NCBI GenBank assembly: GCA_027625915.1
Contig: JANTQA010000051.1
Coordinates: 2,728,501 to 2,792,500, forward strand
DNA length: 64,000 nt
Reading direction: 5' to 3'
Source of the DNA: Anaeramoeba flamelloides
Lineage: Eukaryota > Metamonada > Anaeramoebidae
The translations under genes were made by a program, and so were the position numbers. This document shows, one piece after another, positions 34,351-46,009 of the stretch (position 1 is the stretch's first letter; every line of letters begins with the position of its first letter). The notes beneath the pieces were generated by a model. The model was given only the letters and a program-made list of their open reading frames with translations. It was not told where the DNA came from and made no database searches.

Positions 34351-34509
34351 GTTTCTGGTGTGTAGAAATAAGTTCTTAATTATAACTTTCTGAGATTCTT
34401 TAATTTTTTTAAAAAATGGCCTTTTTTGCTTACCACCAATCAAAATAATGTATTAACCAACAACTTTCATCATTTTTTTTCAAAAATAAAAACCTGTTTT
34501 TTTTTTTCT

Positions 34510-34860
34510 ACTGATTCCAATCCAGAATCTAATTTCCACCACCCACTAGATAAGCTAAGTTCAAACCAAATCTTAAGGTAAACTCCTTGATCTTTTTAGT
34601 AAAATTTAAATTAGGAATGGAATTTGTTCATACTTTTTCTCAATTTATTTTAAATTTTTTGAAATTTTTTTTTTTTTTTTGGATAATAAAAATTTCATAA
34701 AATTCTATTTATTTTTTGAGATAATTTTTATTTGATCCTTCATTTTTACAATTTTTTTTTATATAATATTACTTTAAAAAATCAGTACCAAATTTACTTT
34801 GGGCTTATTACCAGTTTCTTTGATCGATTAAACTATAGGTCTTTTCTAACAAAAAAATAG
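34510..34860. repeat. Dispersed repeat family H, copy 2
   Basis: This is a diverged, collinear match to 1690-2050 in the same orientation, with TTTAAATTAGGAATGGAAT, a TTTGATCCTTCATTTTTAC block and TTTGATCGATTAAACTATAG. No coding potential is seen. Confidence 0.45.
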
Positions 34861-36213
34861 AAGCTAAATTACAAAATTAGTGGAAAAATTTATTATTATT
34901 ATTTTTTTCTTTTTTCATTTATCTTTCAAATATTATAATTATTACACTATATTTTTCTTTATTAATCTATAAGCTATCTTCAAGAATGTGGGGCAAATTT
35001 ATTTTAAAATATATTTATGCAACCCATTCTTCAAAAAGAGATTTAAATATATAAAATCATTAACCATTATTTATAGATTCTAGATAATAATTCAATTTGT
35101 TTCTTAGTATTGTGTTGCAGAAATAAAATATATTAAAATTTAAGATCTCGATTTTATCGGATCTTTTTTAAGGGTGAAAATTGATGTTTATTATTTTCTT
35201 TTGGATCGAAAAAATCATTTTCATAACTTGTATAATCCCAACAAATTTAAAATATAATTAAAAATATATAACTGCGTTTTCGTGTTTAAAAAATCATTTG
35301 TTCCCTTTCCATATTTCGGATTTTTTATTGAAATTGGTCGTCCATTGCTTTAACCAAAAAAAGAGCTATTTTTTTTTTTCATTTTTTGGGAATATTTCAA
35401 CTAACATGCTTTGAATTAAATACACAAGTGGTTGATTCAATCAGTATAAATATTAAACATTATTTGGCATAGTTGATTAATGATTACCATCACTAAAAAA
35501 GATTATTTTTTATGAAATGTAAAAAAAAATGCAACACTTTTTTGAAAATACCTTATTGGTTATTATCTATAAACACTTTAGTAAAATATATTATTATTCA
35601 AAAAAAAAAAAAAAACAATTGTATAAATTTTTTTCTGATGAAAAATCTGCCCCTATTTTTGAAAAATATTTTGCACTGTTTATTTTGAAAGACACATTAA
35701 ACTTTTCTTCAAGTTTTATTTTGACTACAGTACTGATACATTCAAATAAATATCTGAAAATTTTTACTTCATATCCATTTTACAAATTTTTTTACAAAGG
35801 CTTTTGAGAAAGCATTCTTTTTTTTTAAATGTTAAAAAAGACTTTGTAAAATTGGTTGTGCTTCAAAAAACTCTTTTTCTTGGGTTGTTTTAAAAGCCGA
35901 TATGTGAGATTACAAAATGGAAAATTGAATAAAAAAATTTTATTAAATATATTTGAATTTATCAGTATTAAAAAAAAAAAATGTAATAGTACTGAAATCG
36001 CACTTCCAATACAAATAAAATCTTTATAATAATTTATTTAGACGAATATATTATATTTCAACCCTATGCAGACTATAAAATAAGGCCAACCTACTAGAAA
36101 ATTTAATTGAATGAACTTTATTAAATAATAATCCAAAAATCTATAATCTCGATTATTATTATCATTGCAAAAAAACTTCATCCTTTATTTCTATTTTTAA
36201 CCCTTAAAAAAAT

Positions 36214-36443
36214 ATACTTTCAATTGCAAAATAAAAAGATCAAAATTTTCAGCTAACTTTCCAAAAAAAAACACACAGCCCAAGAATTAAAAAAATAACA
36301 ACAAATTCTGCCATTCTAAAAGGGAAATTATAATTTAAGCTTTCTTGCAGAATTAGAATATTGAAATGTTCTATGAATTATACAATCTTTTTTTGGATGA
36401 CCTAATAAAAATTTGCTTGCATTTATTTTGAAACAAATAGTAT
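36214..36443. mobile_element. Inverted-repeat MITE, family C copy 2
   Basis: The element is about 230 bp and flanked by TA. The left end is TACTTTCAATTGCAAAATAA, followed by AAGATCAAAATTTTCAG and CTAACTTTCC; the right end, complemented, is TACTATTTGTTTCAAAATAA then TGCAAGCAAATTTTTATTAG. There is no coding capacity. Confidence 0.65.
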
Positions 36444-37012
36444 ATATTAATTTTAATAACCACATCGAAAAATGCATAAAATAAAAAGGTAAATTGTTTG
36501 AAATTTTCAATTTTTCAGATAAATCCTTTTTGTTTTTGAGTTTGATTTTTCTACTTTACCAAAAAAGATAAGAAATTTGGAGAAAGAAATGTAAACAAAA
36601 CCACATAATTCATTCTCAATTTATATGAAAAAATTTATTACTTTGGGATTATATAAAGGAATTTGAGAATATAGAATTGTAAAATAAGAAATCGTGATCA
36701 AATTGATTTGAAAAAAAAACAAATTCGAAGATTTATTTTTAAATTGTCTTTTACCTCCAAGTCTAAAAAAATAAAAAAAAAATTAAATCAAAATTATTGA
36801 AAAACAATAAAGAACAAATTTAGTAAAAATTTTCCAATCAACACAAAATAGATTCAACAAAGACCAAAGAACTTTTAACTCTTTGTAAAAATGAAAAAGA
36901 TCAAAAACAGAAATAATTTGGTAAAGTTACAAAGATTTATGCAAAGAAAAATTAACTTATTTTTTTGATTTTTCTTCAACAGAAATAATTGTTTTATTTC
37001 GAATATCAACAA

Positions 37013-37580
37013 ATGGAAAACATACCTTTTAAATGGAGAGTTTCACAAATTTTCGGAGACAAGTCTTCAATTGAAAAGATCGCAGACCAAGACAAAATAT
37101 CTTCACTTGAATTTGACTCAACAGGAAATTATATTGCTGTTGGTGATAGAGGTGGAAGAGTGATTCTTTTCCAAAGCAATCATGTACAGTCTTTTCCACC
37201 ATTCCACACAAAAGCATCTTCAATAAAATAACAAACCTTGCTAAAAAAAAAAAACAAAAAAAGAAAGAAAATAAAAATCTTTTTTTTTCCAATTTTGGTC
37301 TTCTGAAAATAAAAAACCAATTTAATAACACAAACCTACAAATTCTCGAATTTGTTTTACACTAACTTTTTTTTTGAAAATAACAAACAATAAGGATAAA
37401 TTCCTTGATTTTTTTAAATTCATGAAGAAAAAGAAAAGAAACAACAAATTTTCTCTCATTTTTAAACCGATTTTGTTATTGTTTAACTTTAAACGAGACC
37501 AAAAATTGTGTTTGTTCTTCAAACAAATAAAAAAAACAAACAATCAAAATCAAATTTAACAACAACCAAATTTATTCACA

Positions 37581-37616
<36 letters not shown>

Positions 37617-40600
37617 CAAATCTTTTCCAATCATAAATCAACAAATAAACCAAAAATGACAAAGGTTGCAAACGAAAGTGAAGAGGAAAGTGATTTAGAC
37701 GAAGAAGAACTGATGAAGGAAGAAGAGAAAGAAAAGAATGAAGAGAATGAAGAAGAAGAAGAAGAAGAAGAAGAAAAATCAAAACAAAAAAAGAGTTTGC
37801 AATATAAATTTTATTCAGAGTTCCAATCACATGAACCTGAATTTGACTATTTAAAAAGTATTGACATTGAAGAAAAGATCAACAAAATCCAATGGATCAA
37901 AAGAAGAAACAGATCACATCTATTGCTTTCCACAAATGGTAATTTTCTTGATTTCCTATTTACAAATTTATTCTTATTTTTCTTTCGGCTCTTTTTTGAT
38001 TTTTCTTTGCATTTTGTAATTTTTTTGACTTAAACGTCTTGGTTTTTGCAAAAAGGCTCAAACAAACAATTCTTAATGAATTGTTTACCACCTTTTTAAA
38101 ATTTTTTTGTGATTATTTACAAATCAAAATTGGAAAGAAAGAGTCTCTGTCTAAAAAAAACATGGGCTTTCCAAAAAATGACTAATCATACACTACACAC
38201 ATTTGCGCTATTTCATATTTTTCTGAGAAAAGTTTCAATACAAATAACTTCAACGACGAGACCACGGAGACACTTGAATATTACACTAATCTCATTTAAA
38301 AACATTTATTTCAGAATATGTTGTTTTAGATAATTGTTCTACTTTTTTTTTTAGGAAATTATTTTTCAGGATTTATCTTCAATTTGAAAATTAAATTAAT
38401 TTATCAAGAGTTAGACTCTTATTGAGTCTGGATAATAATCTTTGTTTCAGTTAAAAGTTCGCAAATTTTTTTTCAAATATCAATTATTTTATATAATTGA
38501 CCTTTAAAAAATAAATAAAAAATAAGTAGACTAAATAAAACATCAAAAAATAGTCGGTACCCCATCTGAAAAAAAACTAATAAATCAATAAATTTTCTTA
38601 ATAATTGAAAAACTCAAATTCTTAGGGGCACTCATTGAGAAAAACAACAATTTTCATTTTGATCTTCAATCGAAGATCCAAATAAAATTCCAATAGAAAT
38701 AAATATTATTTCTTGACAATTATTTTCACTGTTTCAAAACATTTGAATAACACGTTTTTACTTTGTGAATATCGATCTTGCAATATGAAAAAATATTTGT
38801 AAATGAGTTACATGTCAAAAAAAAAAATTGAAAAAAAACAAATTGTGCAAAAATGTGAAAAAATGATTTCAATTTTGAAATTTTTAAAAATAAATTTTTT
38901 TCTTTTAATATCCATGCAAATCCTTTGAACACATGTAATTCACTCACAACATCTAGAGAACCCTTGACTGAAAAAGGGCTTTGTTTGAAATTTCTGATCA
39001 TTCGAAATTGGTTTCTGTGATTTCTGTGATTTCTGTGATTTCTGTGATTTCTGTGATTATCGAAATATCAAAATTTTCAAGAAAAAGTTATAGTCCTATT
39101 TAATAATTTTAACAAAAAAATTGAGAAACTTTACAATATTTCAAAATATTAGAATGCTTTTTAAATTGGTTTTTAGTCAAATGACCTTTTAATGTTTTTG
39201 AAAATAAGAAAGGATTATATTTAATTTTTAAAAAGGCATGGTATTGTTTTTCACAAAATTGAATTAAAGGACAATTAACGAACCTTTTCAATTATTTTCT
39301 CTATTTTGAGTTTTAAAAACAAATTTTCAGAAATTAACGAATCTTTATCAAAATTTTGTTTTTTACTTTCTCGATCTTTTCGGAATTCATCAAGAAAATT
39401 ACAATTTACTTTTTCAGATTTAAACTCTTCAAGAAAGGAAAAAAATATATTGTGTAAGTGTCTGAAAATTTGACTTTTTGATCTGAAAATTCAAAGAGCC
39501 GTTGCTCAACAATTACCTAAAAAACATAAAAAATTACATTTGTAAAAAGTTTTGGGATGAAATTATTTTTTTCAAAATCTTTTCCCCAATTCATTAATTA
39601 AAGCAACAATCCCAAACAAATTACAAATTACGAATGCGAAACAAACCAAACTGAAAGGGATAAAGAAAGATCCGAATTCTTAAAAATAAACATTAAAAAT
39701 TTAAAACTGTTGATTATACAACTACAAATATGGTGTTTGTTGATAAGGTAGCCAAAGTGTGAATGCTTGCGTTTTTGAACATGAGTATTTCTTTTGCAAG
39801 TGATTTATGTTGTTTTTTTCCCAAAAATGTTAATTCCTACATTAGTGTAAATATAGAATGTTGTAAAAAATAGAGTTTTTACAATTTTCGAAATAAATCA
39901 AGAGTTCCATGCATCTATCCAAATTTTGATAATAGTAAACGAAACTCCTCTTTTTGATTTTTGAGCTCAAAGGGATTTTCAATATAAAATCGTTTGGTCA
40001 ATACCAATACTTTGTTTGAAAAATGCTTTTTTTATTAAAATTGAAAAATTGGTATTTACCAAACGATTTTTTGATTAAAATTATTATTATTCTATTAAGA
40101 TAATCAGATATTATATTTACCATATCCAAATTTTGGATAAATGCATGGAACTCTTGATTTATTTCGAAAATTGTAAAAACTCTATTTTTTACAACATTCC
40201 AGATTTACACTAGTATAACACAATGATTTTTGGATCGATGGTTCAGAAAATAATTGAAAATGATGATTTTTTGTTTTAATTGGTGAAAGATTTCAATTCT
40301 GTTAACTGGTATGATTTAAAGGGTAAACAGATCTTAATCTACAACAACCCAAGACAACCTTGTTATTATTGCCGATAATGTTTAAAAGGAAATACTACAC
40401 TTCATTGATTATGTGATAAATATGATTCACATTATCATAAACCGTTTTGATCCTCTTGTTTGTTTTCTGAAAACCCAATTTTCAAAAAAAAAAAAGGAAA
40501 CTTTTAAAAAAATTTTATTTTCATTTTTTTTTTTTTTTTTGAACTTTTAATCATTGTTATGTTCCATCTACATGTTTATCAGTGGTTAAATAGTTGATAA

Positions 40601-40618
40601 TAGTACCCACACACACAT

Positions 40619-40674
<56 letters not shown>

Positions 40675-42949
40675 CTATTTTAAATTGTTGGAACAGTAAT
40701 ATTTTGCAAAATGTGTCAAGTGTTTCAGGAATGACATATTCTGAAATAAACGTCTTATATGAATATTGGGGTCATGTTAAAGTGCTTCCATGTTATAGTA
40801 TGTAAATTCAATTATACTTGAATATATTATGAGAACATATTATACTGCACAAATAAATCTAGTGCTTGATATTGTAAAATTTGTATTTTCCAAAAAAGTT
40901 GTTTATTTCAGAAATAAACAATAAAAATAAATTGAGAAAAAAAAAAAAATAAGACTGTTAATTGAAAAATAAATTGACAAAATTTTCAATCAACTTTCCG
41001 AAAAATATTAAAAAAATCAGAGAATTAAATAAATCATTAATTATCTGGTTCTAAATCGGAAAATCAATAATATAATTGGCTTATGAAAAGGTTTAACTTT
41101 TCTCTAGATCTTTAAAACAATTTTTGGAATTATAAATGAAAATTGTGATCTAATTATTTTTCAACAAATTGTACAACAAAAGAAAAAATTAATTTCAATT
41201 ATTGTTTTATTTGTTGACAAAATCTTCATTTTTACAGAATTAATTTATATTTCCTCCAAAATCCAAATTCTCTTTCAAACAACCCTATTTTTACCCCCCT
41301 TCTCTCCTTTTCTTGTTTACCCTCCTTTTCTTGTTTATACTCCTTTTCTTGTTTACCTTCCTTTTCTTTTCTTCTCCCCCCTTCGCCCCTTCAAAGATCA
41401 AACAATAAAGCTATGGAAAATCTTTTCAAAAGAAAAAGAATTAGTCACAGAATTCAATAAAGAACGACAAGAAAAAGAAAGCATCAACAACCCAAAATAT
41501 CTTCTCTTTCCAAAAACACAAGTTGAAGAAATCTCAAAAGAAGCTTATAACAAAAGAACGTATGGAAGCGCACACGCCTACAACATCAATTCAATTTCTT
41601 TAAGTTCTGACGATGAAGTTTTCATTTCTTCAGATGAATTAAGAATTAACCTTTGGCATCTTGAAAGAACAGACAAATCTTTCAGTAACTTTCTTTTCTT
41701 TTTTTTTTTTCCTTCTATTCTTTTTTTTTTTTTGTATTTCTTTCTCTTTGCATTCTTTTCTTTGTATTTGTTTTTCCAATGTTTTTGATTTTTTAAAATA
41801 CAAATATAAAATACAATTCATCTAAAAAATATCTAATCAGAATCAAAAAACAAAAAACAAAAATCAAAAAACAAAAAACAAAAAACAAAAAACAAAAAAC
41901 AAAAAACAAAAAACAATAACAAAAAACAAAAAATTTCTCCAAAAAAAAACAAAAAACAATAACAAAATATAAATTTCTCCAAAAAATATCTTAACAAAAT
42001 AAAAAAAAAACAACAACAAAAAAAACCAAAACAATAACAAAAAAAAAAAAAAAGATATTGTTGATCTCAAACCTGAAGATTTGGAACAGTTATCTGAAGT
42101 TATCACATGCTCACAATTCCACCCAAATGAGTCTAATCAATTTATTTATTCTCTTTCAAAGGGGGGTCATTCATTTAGGAGACCTTAGGCAATCAGCTAA
42201 ATGTTTAAACTCTGTGAAAGTTTTTGAAGATGAAGAAACCTCTCTAAATGATTCCTTTTTTACAGAAATTATGAGTAACATTTCAGATATCAAATATTCT
42301 CCATGTGGAAGATATATCCTTTCAAGAAATTATACAACCTTGAAAGTTTGGGATGTTAAAATGGAATCAAAGCCACTGGCAACTCTCTGCGTCCATGATT
42401 TTTCACATTCTAAACTTTGCGAGCTTTATGAAAATGATTTTATTTTTGATAAATTTGAATGTAATTGGAGTGGAGATGGAAAGTAAAGATATATATTTTT
42501 TTTGAATTCTAGTTCACTCATAATAAGAACAAAAATTTTAAATTTTTCATTTTTTTTTAACTTTTTTTTTACTTTTTTTTTTTTACTTTTTTTTTATTAT
42601 ACTTTCCCAATAAACAAAAAATCAATAATCAACAAATAATAAAGATATGCCATTACCGGTTCGTATGAGAATTATTATTATTTATTTGACTGGAAAAAAA
42701 ATAAAGGAATGCTGATTGATGGCTCAAAAACAACAAAAATTTATTCAAAATTCTATGAAACTCAAAATCCAAATGAAAATTCAAATAATATTTTTAGTAA
42801 TAATAATAAATTAAGTTATGACTCAGACAATGTTGATTTTTCAAAAAAAAATTTTCAATGTTTCATGGAACCCATATAACCCATTTATGGCCGTTGCAGC
42901 AACAAATATCCTATATTTATACACTGGGAAAGTTGGCTCCAAAAAATAA
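37013..42949 (+). CDS. PPP2R2: PP2A B55-type regulatory subunit (WD-repeat), with two apparent +1 shifts
   Basis: Exons are 37013-37183, 37665-37938, 41397-41684, 42055-42482 and 42645-42949. Landmarks of B55 appear in order: DKISSLEF and [133 protein letters not shown], then ATNILYLY. The protein is a seven-blade propeller that gives PP2A its substrate choice in mitosis and signalling. Between blades one and two there is an acidic insert of about 40 residues. The reading frame shifts by one extra base in a G6 run (42161-42166) and again in an A9 run (42842-42850); allowing for these, length is about 487 residues. Intron 2 (37939-41396, 3.46 kb) holds a family D element and a foldback. The first splice junction is the least certain. 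Confidence 0.93.
38438..38990. mobile_element. Inverted-repeat element, family D copy 2, in the B55 intron
   Basis: The left terminus is CTTTGTTTCAGTTAAAAG; the right terminus, complemented, is CAAAGCCCTTTTTCAGTCAAG. The interior ATTTTATATAATTGACCTTT and AATTCTTAGGGGCACTCATT, then TTGAGAAAAACAACAAT, match 12884-13587 in order. It is shorter than copy 1 and has no coding capacity. Confidence 0.6.
39009..39057. repeat. 9-bp tandem repeat (TTTCTGTGA)5
   Basis: Five consecutive, essentially perfect copies of the 9-mer TTTCTGTGA lie just right of the family D element in the B55 intron. It is a simple minisatellite with no visible role. Confidence 0.9.
39838..40213. mobile_element. Foldback element with arms of about 90 bp in the B55 intron
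   Basis: The left end TTAGTGTAAATATAGAATG with TTGTAAAAAATAGAGTTTTT, AATAAATCAAGAGTTCCATG and TATCCAAATTTTGATA is matched by the complement of the right end (CTAGTGTAAATCTGGAATG and so on). A second, inner inverted pair lies near the centre (CGTTTGGTCAATACCAAT against ATTGGTATTTACCAAACG). No coding capacity is seen. High arm identity suggests a recent insertion or maintenance by hairpin repair. Confidence 0.8.
40604..40675. repeat. Compound microsatellite (CA)n-(TA)n-(GATATA)n
   Basis: Consecutive runs of CA, then TA, then the hexamer GATATA, in the B55 intron. Such a run is expected to vary in length between individuals. Confidence 0.9.
41846..42054 (+). repeat. AAAAAAC-type short tandem repeats filling B55 intron 3
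   Basis: Most of the right half of the intron is made of the 7-mer AAAAAAC and close variants, in direct order up to the AAAG acceptor. A comparable run occurs in the same sense in an intron of the Ras-like gene (complement of about 52264-52330). It leaves the 3' splice site embedded in A/C sequence with no pyrimidine tract. Confidence 0.8.
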
Positions 42950-43945
42950 TTGGATGATTTTTCAGATAGAAATATCACTATAGAAATATTTTTTTATTTT
43001 ATATGTTTTTAATTAAAACCAATACAAACAAAAATAATAACAATGCAACAAAATATAATTTCAAAAACTACAAAAATTCTTTAATTTTATTTTGTTTTTA
43101 TTTTGATCGGAAAAAAAAAAAAAAAAACTTATCAAATTCAATTAAAAATTATCATATTATTTATATCAATATGTTGTTATTCATCATTGTTATATGTCAA
43201 TTTAGACAAATGCCTAACTTTATTTTTTGAAAATATTTTTAAAGTATTTTGCTTCAATTTAAAAATTAAATTAAATTATCAAAAGATAGATTTTTGCTGA
43301 TTATAATTTAAAGTTTTAAACGTTGGTTAGTTTCTTTTGGTATTAACTTTATAATTTGCCCAGTTTTTCAAAAAAATCAAAATTCGATTTCAATTTTTTT
43401 TCTAAAAAATAACATTAGAAACTTAAAAATAAGTTATTTTAATATAATTTTTTCCTCGTTTTTTTTTGATAGCAAGCTAATTTTAATATTTTTTTAAAAA
43501 AAGAAAATAAAAAAATATTTTTAAGAATTTTTTCTTGTTTTTTAAACTAAAATTTTAGATTTAGGAGAATTGATCTCTGATTTTTTTTTAACTTTTGAAT
43601 TTCGAGTTTTCACAAAAAAAATTTAAATTCATTAATGGTGTTTCTCATAATTTTTTTCAGTATTTTCATGGAATAATCAAGTTTTATTACATAAACTTCG
43701 TGTTTACTTTTCCAAATTTATTATCTGTTCCTTTTTTTAAAATAATATTGGCATGTGTTAAATTCTTCTATAATATGGAAAACAATAATAAAAATTTAAT
43801 AATATTTATATTATAAAACCTAAGAGAAAAAAGAAAAAGAAAGAAATAAGATTTTTTTTCAAATAGCTGATATCTATACTAAGTGATTTAGTTATTTATG
43901 TGTTTCAGTATTTGAATATCTATTTATATATTTCTTTATATAATA

Positions 43946-44139
43946 TCAGTTCCTTTTTTAAGACATAAACTTTGAAGGAAATTAAATGGGCAAGAAAAAT
44001 CTCAAATTAAGAATCAAAATTCAAATTCTGGAAAAATAATTTGTTTAAAAAACAATTCAAAAAAATGTACTTTAATTTGAGATTTTTTTGGTATATAAAA
44101 TTTCCGTGAAAGTTTTTGTCTTAAAATTGGAACAGACTG
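43946..44139. mobile_element. Tc1/mariner-like MITE, family B copy 3 (diverged)
   Basis: The left end TCAGTTCCTTTTTTAAGACA and right end TCTTAAAATTGGAACAGACTG, with TA flanks, match family B, but with several mismatches per arm. The inner AAAATCTCAAATTAAG and TTAATTTGAGATTTTTT blocks are conserved. It is older than copies 2 and 5. Confidence 0.75.
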
Positions 44140-44394
44140 TAAAAAATTTTCCAGTTCAGGGGGGAACAGTTACTATGAGTGAATTACAAGCGTTTAAAGT
44201 ATTTGAATGGATATAATAAGAAAAAATTAATTTTTGGAAATTTCAAAATTGAAATCTTTTTTCAAATCACTCATTCTCATTTTGCTCTTTTTTTATTGAT
44301 ATCGTAATTGATTTGTCAATATTTTTTTTTTATTGCGAGAACGATAGTGAATAGGTAGTAAAAAGGTTATTTAAATGCTACTGATAAAGTAAAA

Positions 44395-44686
44395 ATGATT
44401 GTAGAGAAAATATATTTAAATTTTTATTGGGATTTTATTTGGATCTTCAATTGAAGATCAAAATGAACATTTTTGTTTTTCTCCAGAGTGTCCCTAAGAA
44501 ATATGAGTTTTTCAATTATTAAGACAATTAATTATATTTTTTCTTTTATTTTAGAGAGGGGTATCAACTATCCATTGATGTTTTATTAGTCTACTTCTTT
44601 CTTTTTAATCTTTAAAGTTCATTTATAAAAAATAATTTGATATTTGAACAAAATCTTGGGACACCTTTGACTGAAACAAAGTTTAT
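44395..44686. mobile_element. Truncated family D element, reversed
   Basis: In reverse complement this reads TTATAAACTTTGTTTCAGTC, AAAGGTGTCCC, then ATCAATGGATAGTTGATACC and a TTCAATTGAAGATCCAAATA block, matching the left half of 38438-38990 and of 12884-13587. The other half and its terminal repeat are absent. Confidence 0.5.
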
Positions 44687-44739
44687 AACGATTGGCTGAT
44701 AAACCATGACTGGTTTGTGTTATTACTGTTGTTCCTCTC

Positions 44740-45150
44740 TAGGATCGATCAGATCTTGTCAACCAAACCCGAAAAAAAAATACAATGAGTAATCTTGTTC
44801 TGATCCTTGATTGAGTCTTGTATCTTTTTTGTTTTTTTGTAAAAGAACGCTCCTTTTTATTTCAAGAAATGTTTTTAGATTGAACAATTAAATTTTCCTA
44901 AAAAAAATATACATGTGAATTATCCGAAAAGCATTCATCTATTATATCACGATTATTTTTTAATCCCGATATTTTGACAATTATCAGGATTTTTAGACAA
45001 TTATCTAGATTGTATAGAATATCTCAATTTGTGATATTCTCATGGTTTTATAGATATATCGGGATTTGTATTTAAATATAGCGATATTATCGATTATAAT
45101 CGCAATTTTTTAAACTTGATCATCAAATCCTCTCTTTATCAAAATAGAAC
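44740..45150. repeat. Dispersed repeat family J, copy 1
   Basis: This is collinear with 50570-51200: CTTGTTCTGATCCTTGATTG against CTTTGATCTGATTTTTGATC, AATTATCCGAAAAGCATTCA against AATTAATCCGAAAATACATC, TATATCACGATTATTTTTTAA, and several GATATTNTCGAT-like blocks. Copy 2 carries a family B MITE that is absent here, giving a second empty-site comparison. Confidence 0.5.
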
Positions 45151-45857
45151 TTTGAAAATATTTTCTTTTAGAAAATTGAGTTTCAAAAACTTCTAATGAC
45201 GATTTCTATTGGTATATTTTCACACTCTTTGAATTGGAACACACAAATTTAGTCTCTTAAAAATTTGAGTCCTTATCAGATTAAATGTTATGATCATTTG
45301 TTACTTAATGGTAAATTCAAAACTTTGAAAATTAAAACATCATTTTTTACGCTGAGTATTTGAAAAAAATTCATTCTTGTTTTGCATTTATTGGCAAAAT
45401 CCATTTTGTTCACTTTGAGGTATTCTTAAAACAAGCACAGTGGATCTGGGTTTTTGAATTATGGTTTTTAAAAAGTGTGTAAAGTATTGATATTTGAGGC
45501 AATAATTAGCTGGATTTGAAATTGGTTGGTTTTGCATTAATTTAAAGCAGAAAGACAATTTTTCATTACGTTTGTTCGTAGAATTTTGTGAAACAGTTCT
45601 CTTTCAAAAAAACAATAAAAAAAAAATAAAAGCAAAAAAACAAAGAAAAAAAAAAAAAAAAAAAAAATTAATAGGAGTGTATTATTTGTTTTGAATTTTT
45701 CTGCTAATCATCTAAAAAAATGTAAAAAAATCTTTTTTGTTTGAACCAACAAAAAAGAAAAATTGTTTTTTGTAAATTAACAATCAAAAACATGATCGAA
45801 TTTGTATATAAAATCATCTTTATTTTTTCAATTAATCAAATGAGATTAAAAAAGCAT

Positions 45858-45947
45858 TTATTTTTTTTCTTTCATTAATCTTTTAATTTCTGCACCAAGA
45901 ATTGCTTTTCTCTATAAGGTTTCAAAAATTTTGTTGTTGTTACAAAG

Positions 45948-46009
<62 letters not shown>

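Larger units (their letters stand above)
33103..37012. other. 3.9-kb divergent spacer between the 780-residue gene and B55
   Basis: The two genes point away from each other, so both promoters must lie here, but no specific promoter motif is recognisable in the AT background. Contents: an inverted TTAA-ended family I copy (from 33983), a family H repeat (34510-34860), and a family C MITE (36214-36443). Short open frames at 33294-33497 and 35529-35807 lack any recognisable family and are not called. Confidence 0.5.
42950..45857. other. Convergent spacer between B55 and RPL14
   Basis: The two genes end toward each other, so this should contain both terminators and polyadenylation sites, which cannot be singled out in AT-rich sequence. 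Contents: a family B MITE (43946-44139), a truncated reversed family D fragment (44395-44686) and a family J repeat (44740-45150). No open frame of note was found. Confidence 0.5.

Noticed and set aside
35529-35807. 92-codon open frame on the plus strand
   Set aside because: It has AT-driven composition and a poly-lysine run from an A homopolymer; no family or conserved neighbour supports it.
41846-42054. AAAAAAC tandem repeat considered as interstitial telomere sequence
   Set aside because: It is irregular, lies wholly within an intron, and telomere units usually have G-rich strands; slippage is simpler.
43103-43300. Open frame beginning near an A-run just after B55
   Set aside because: It overlaps a homopolymer and another equally long frame in a different phase, which is typical of noncoding AT-rich DNA.
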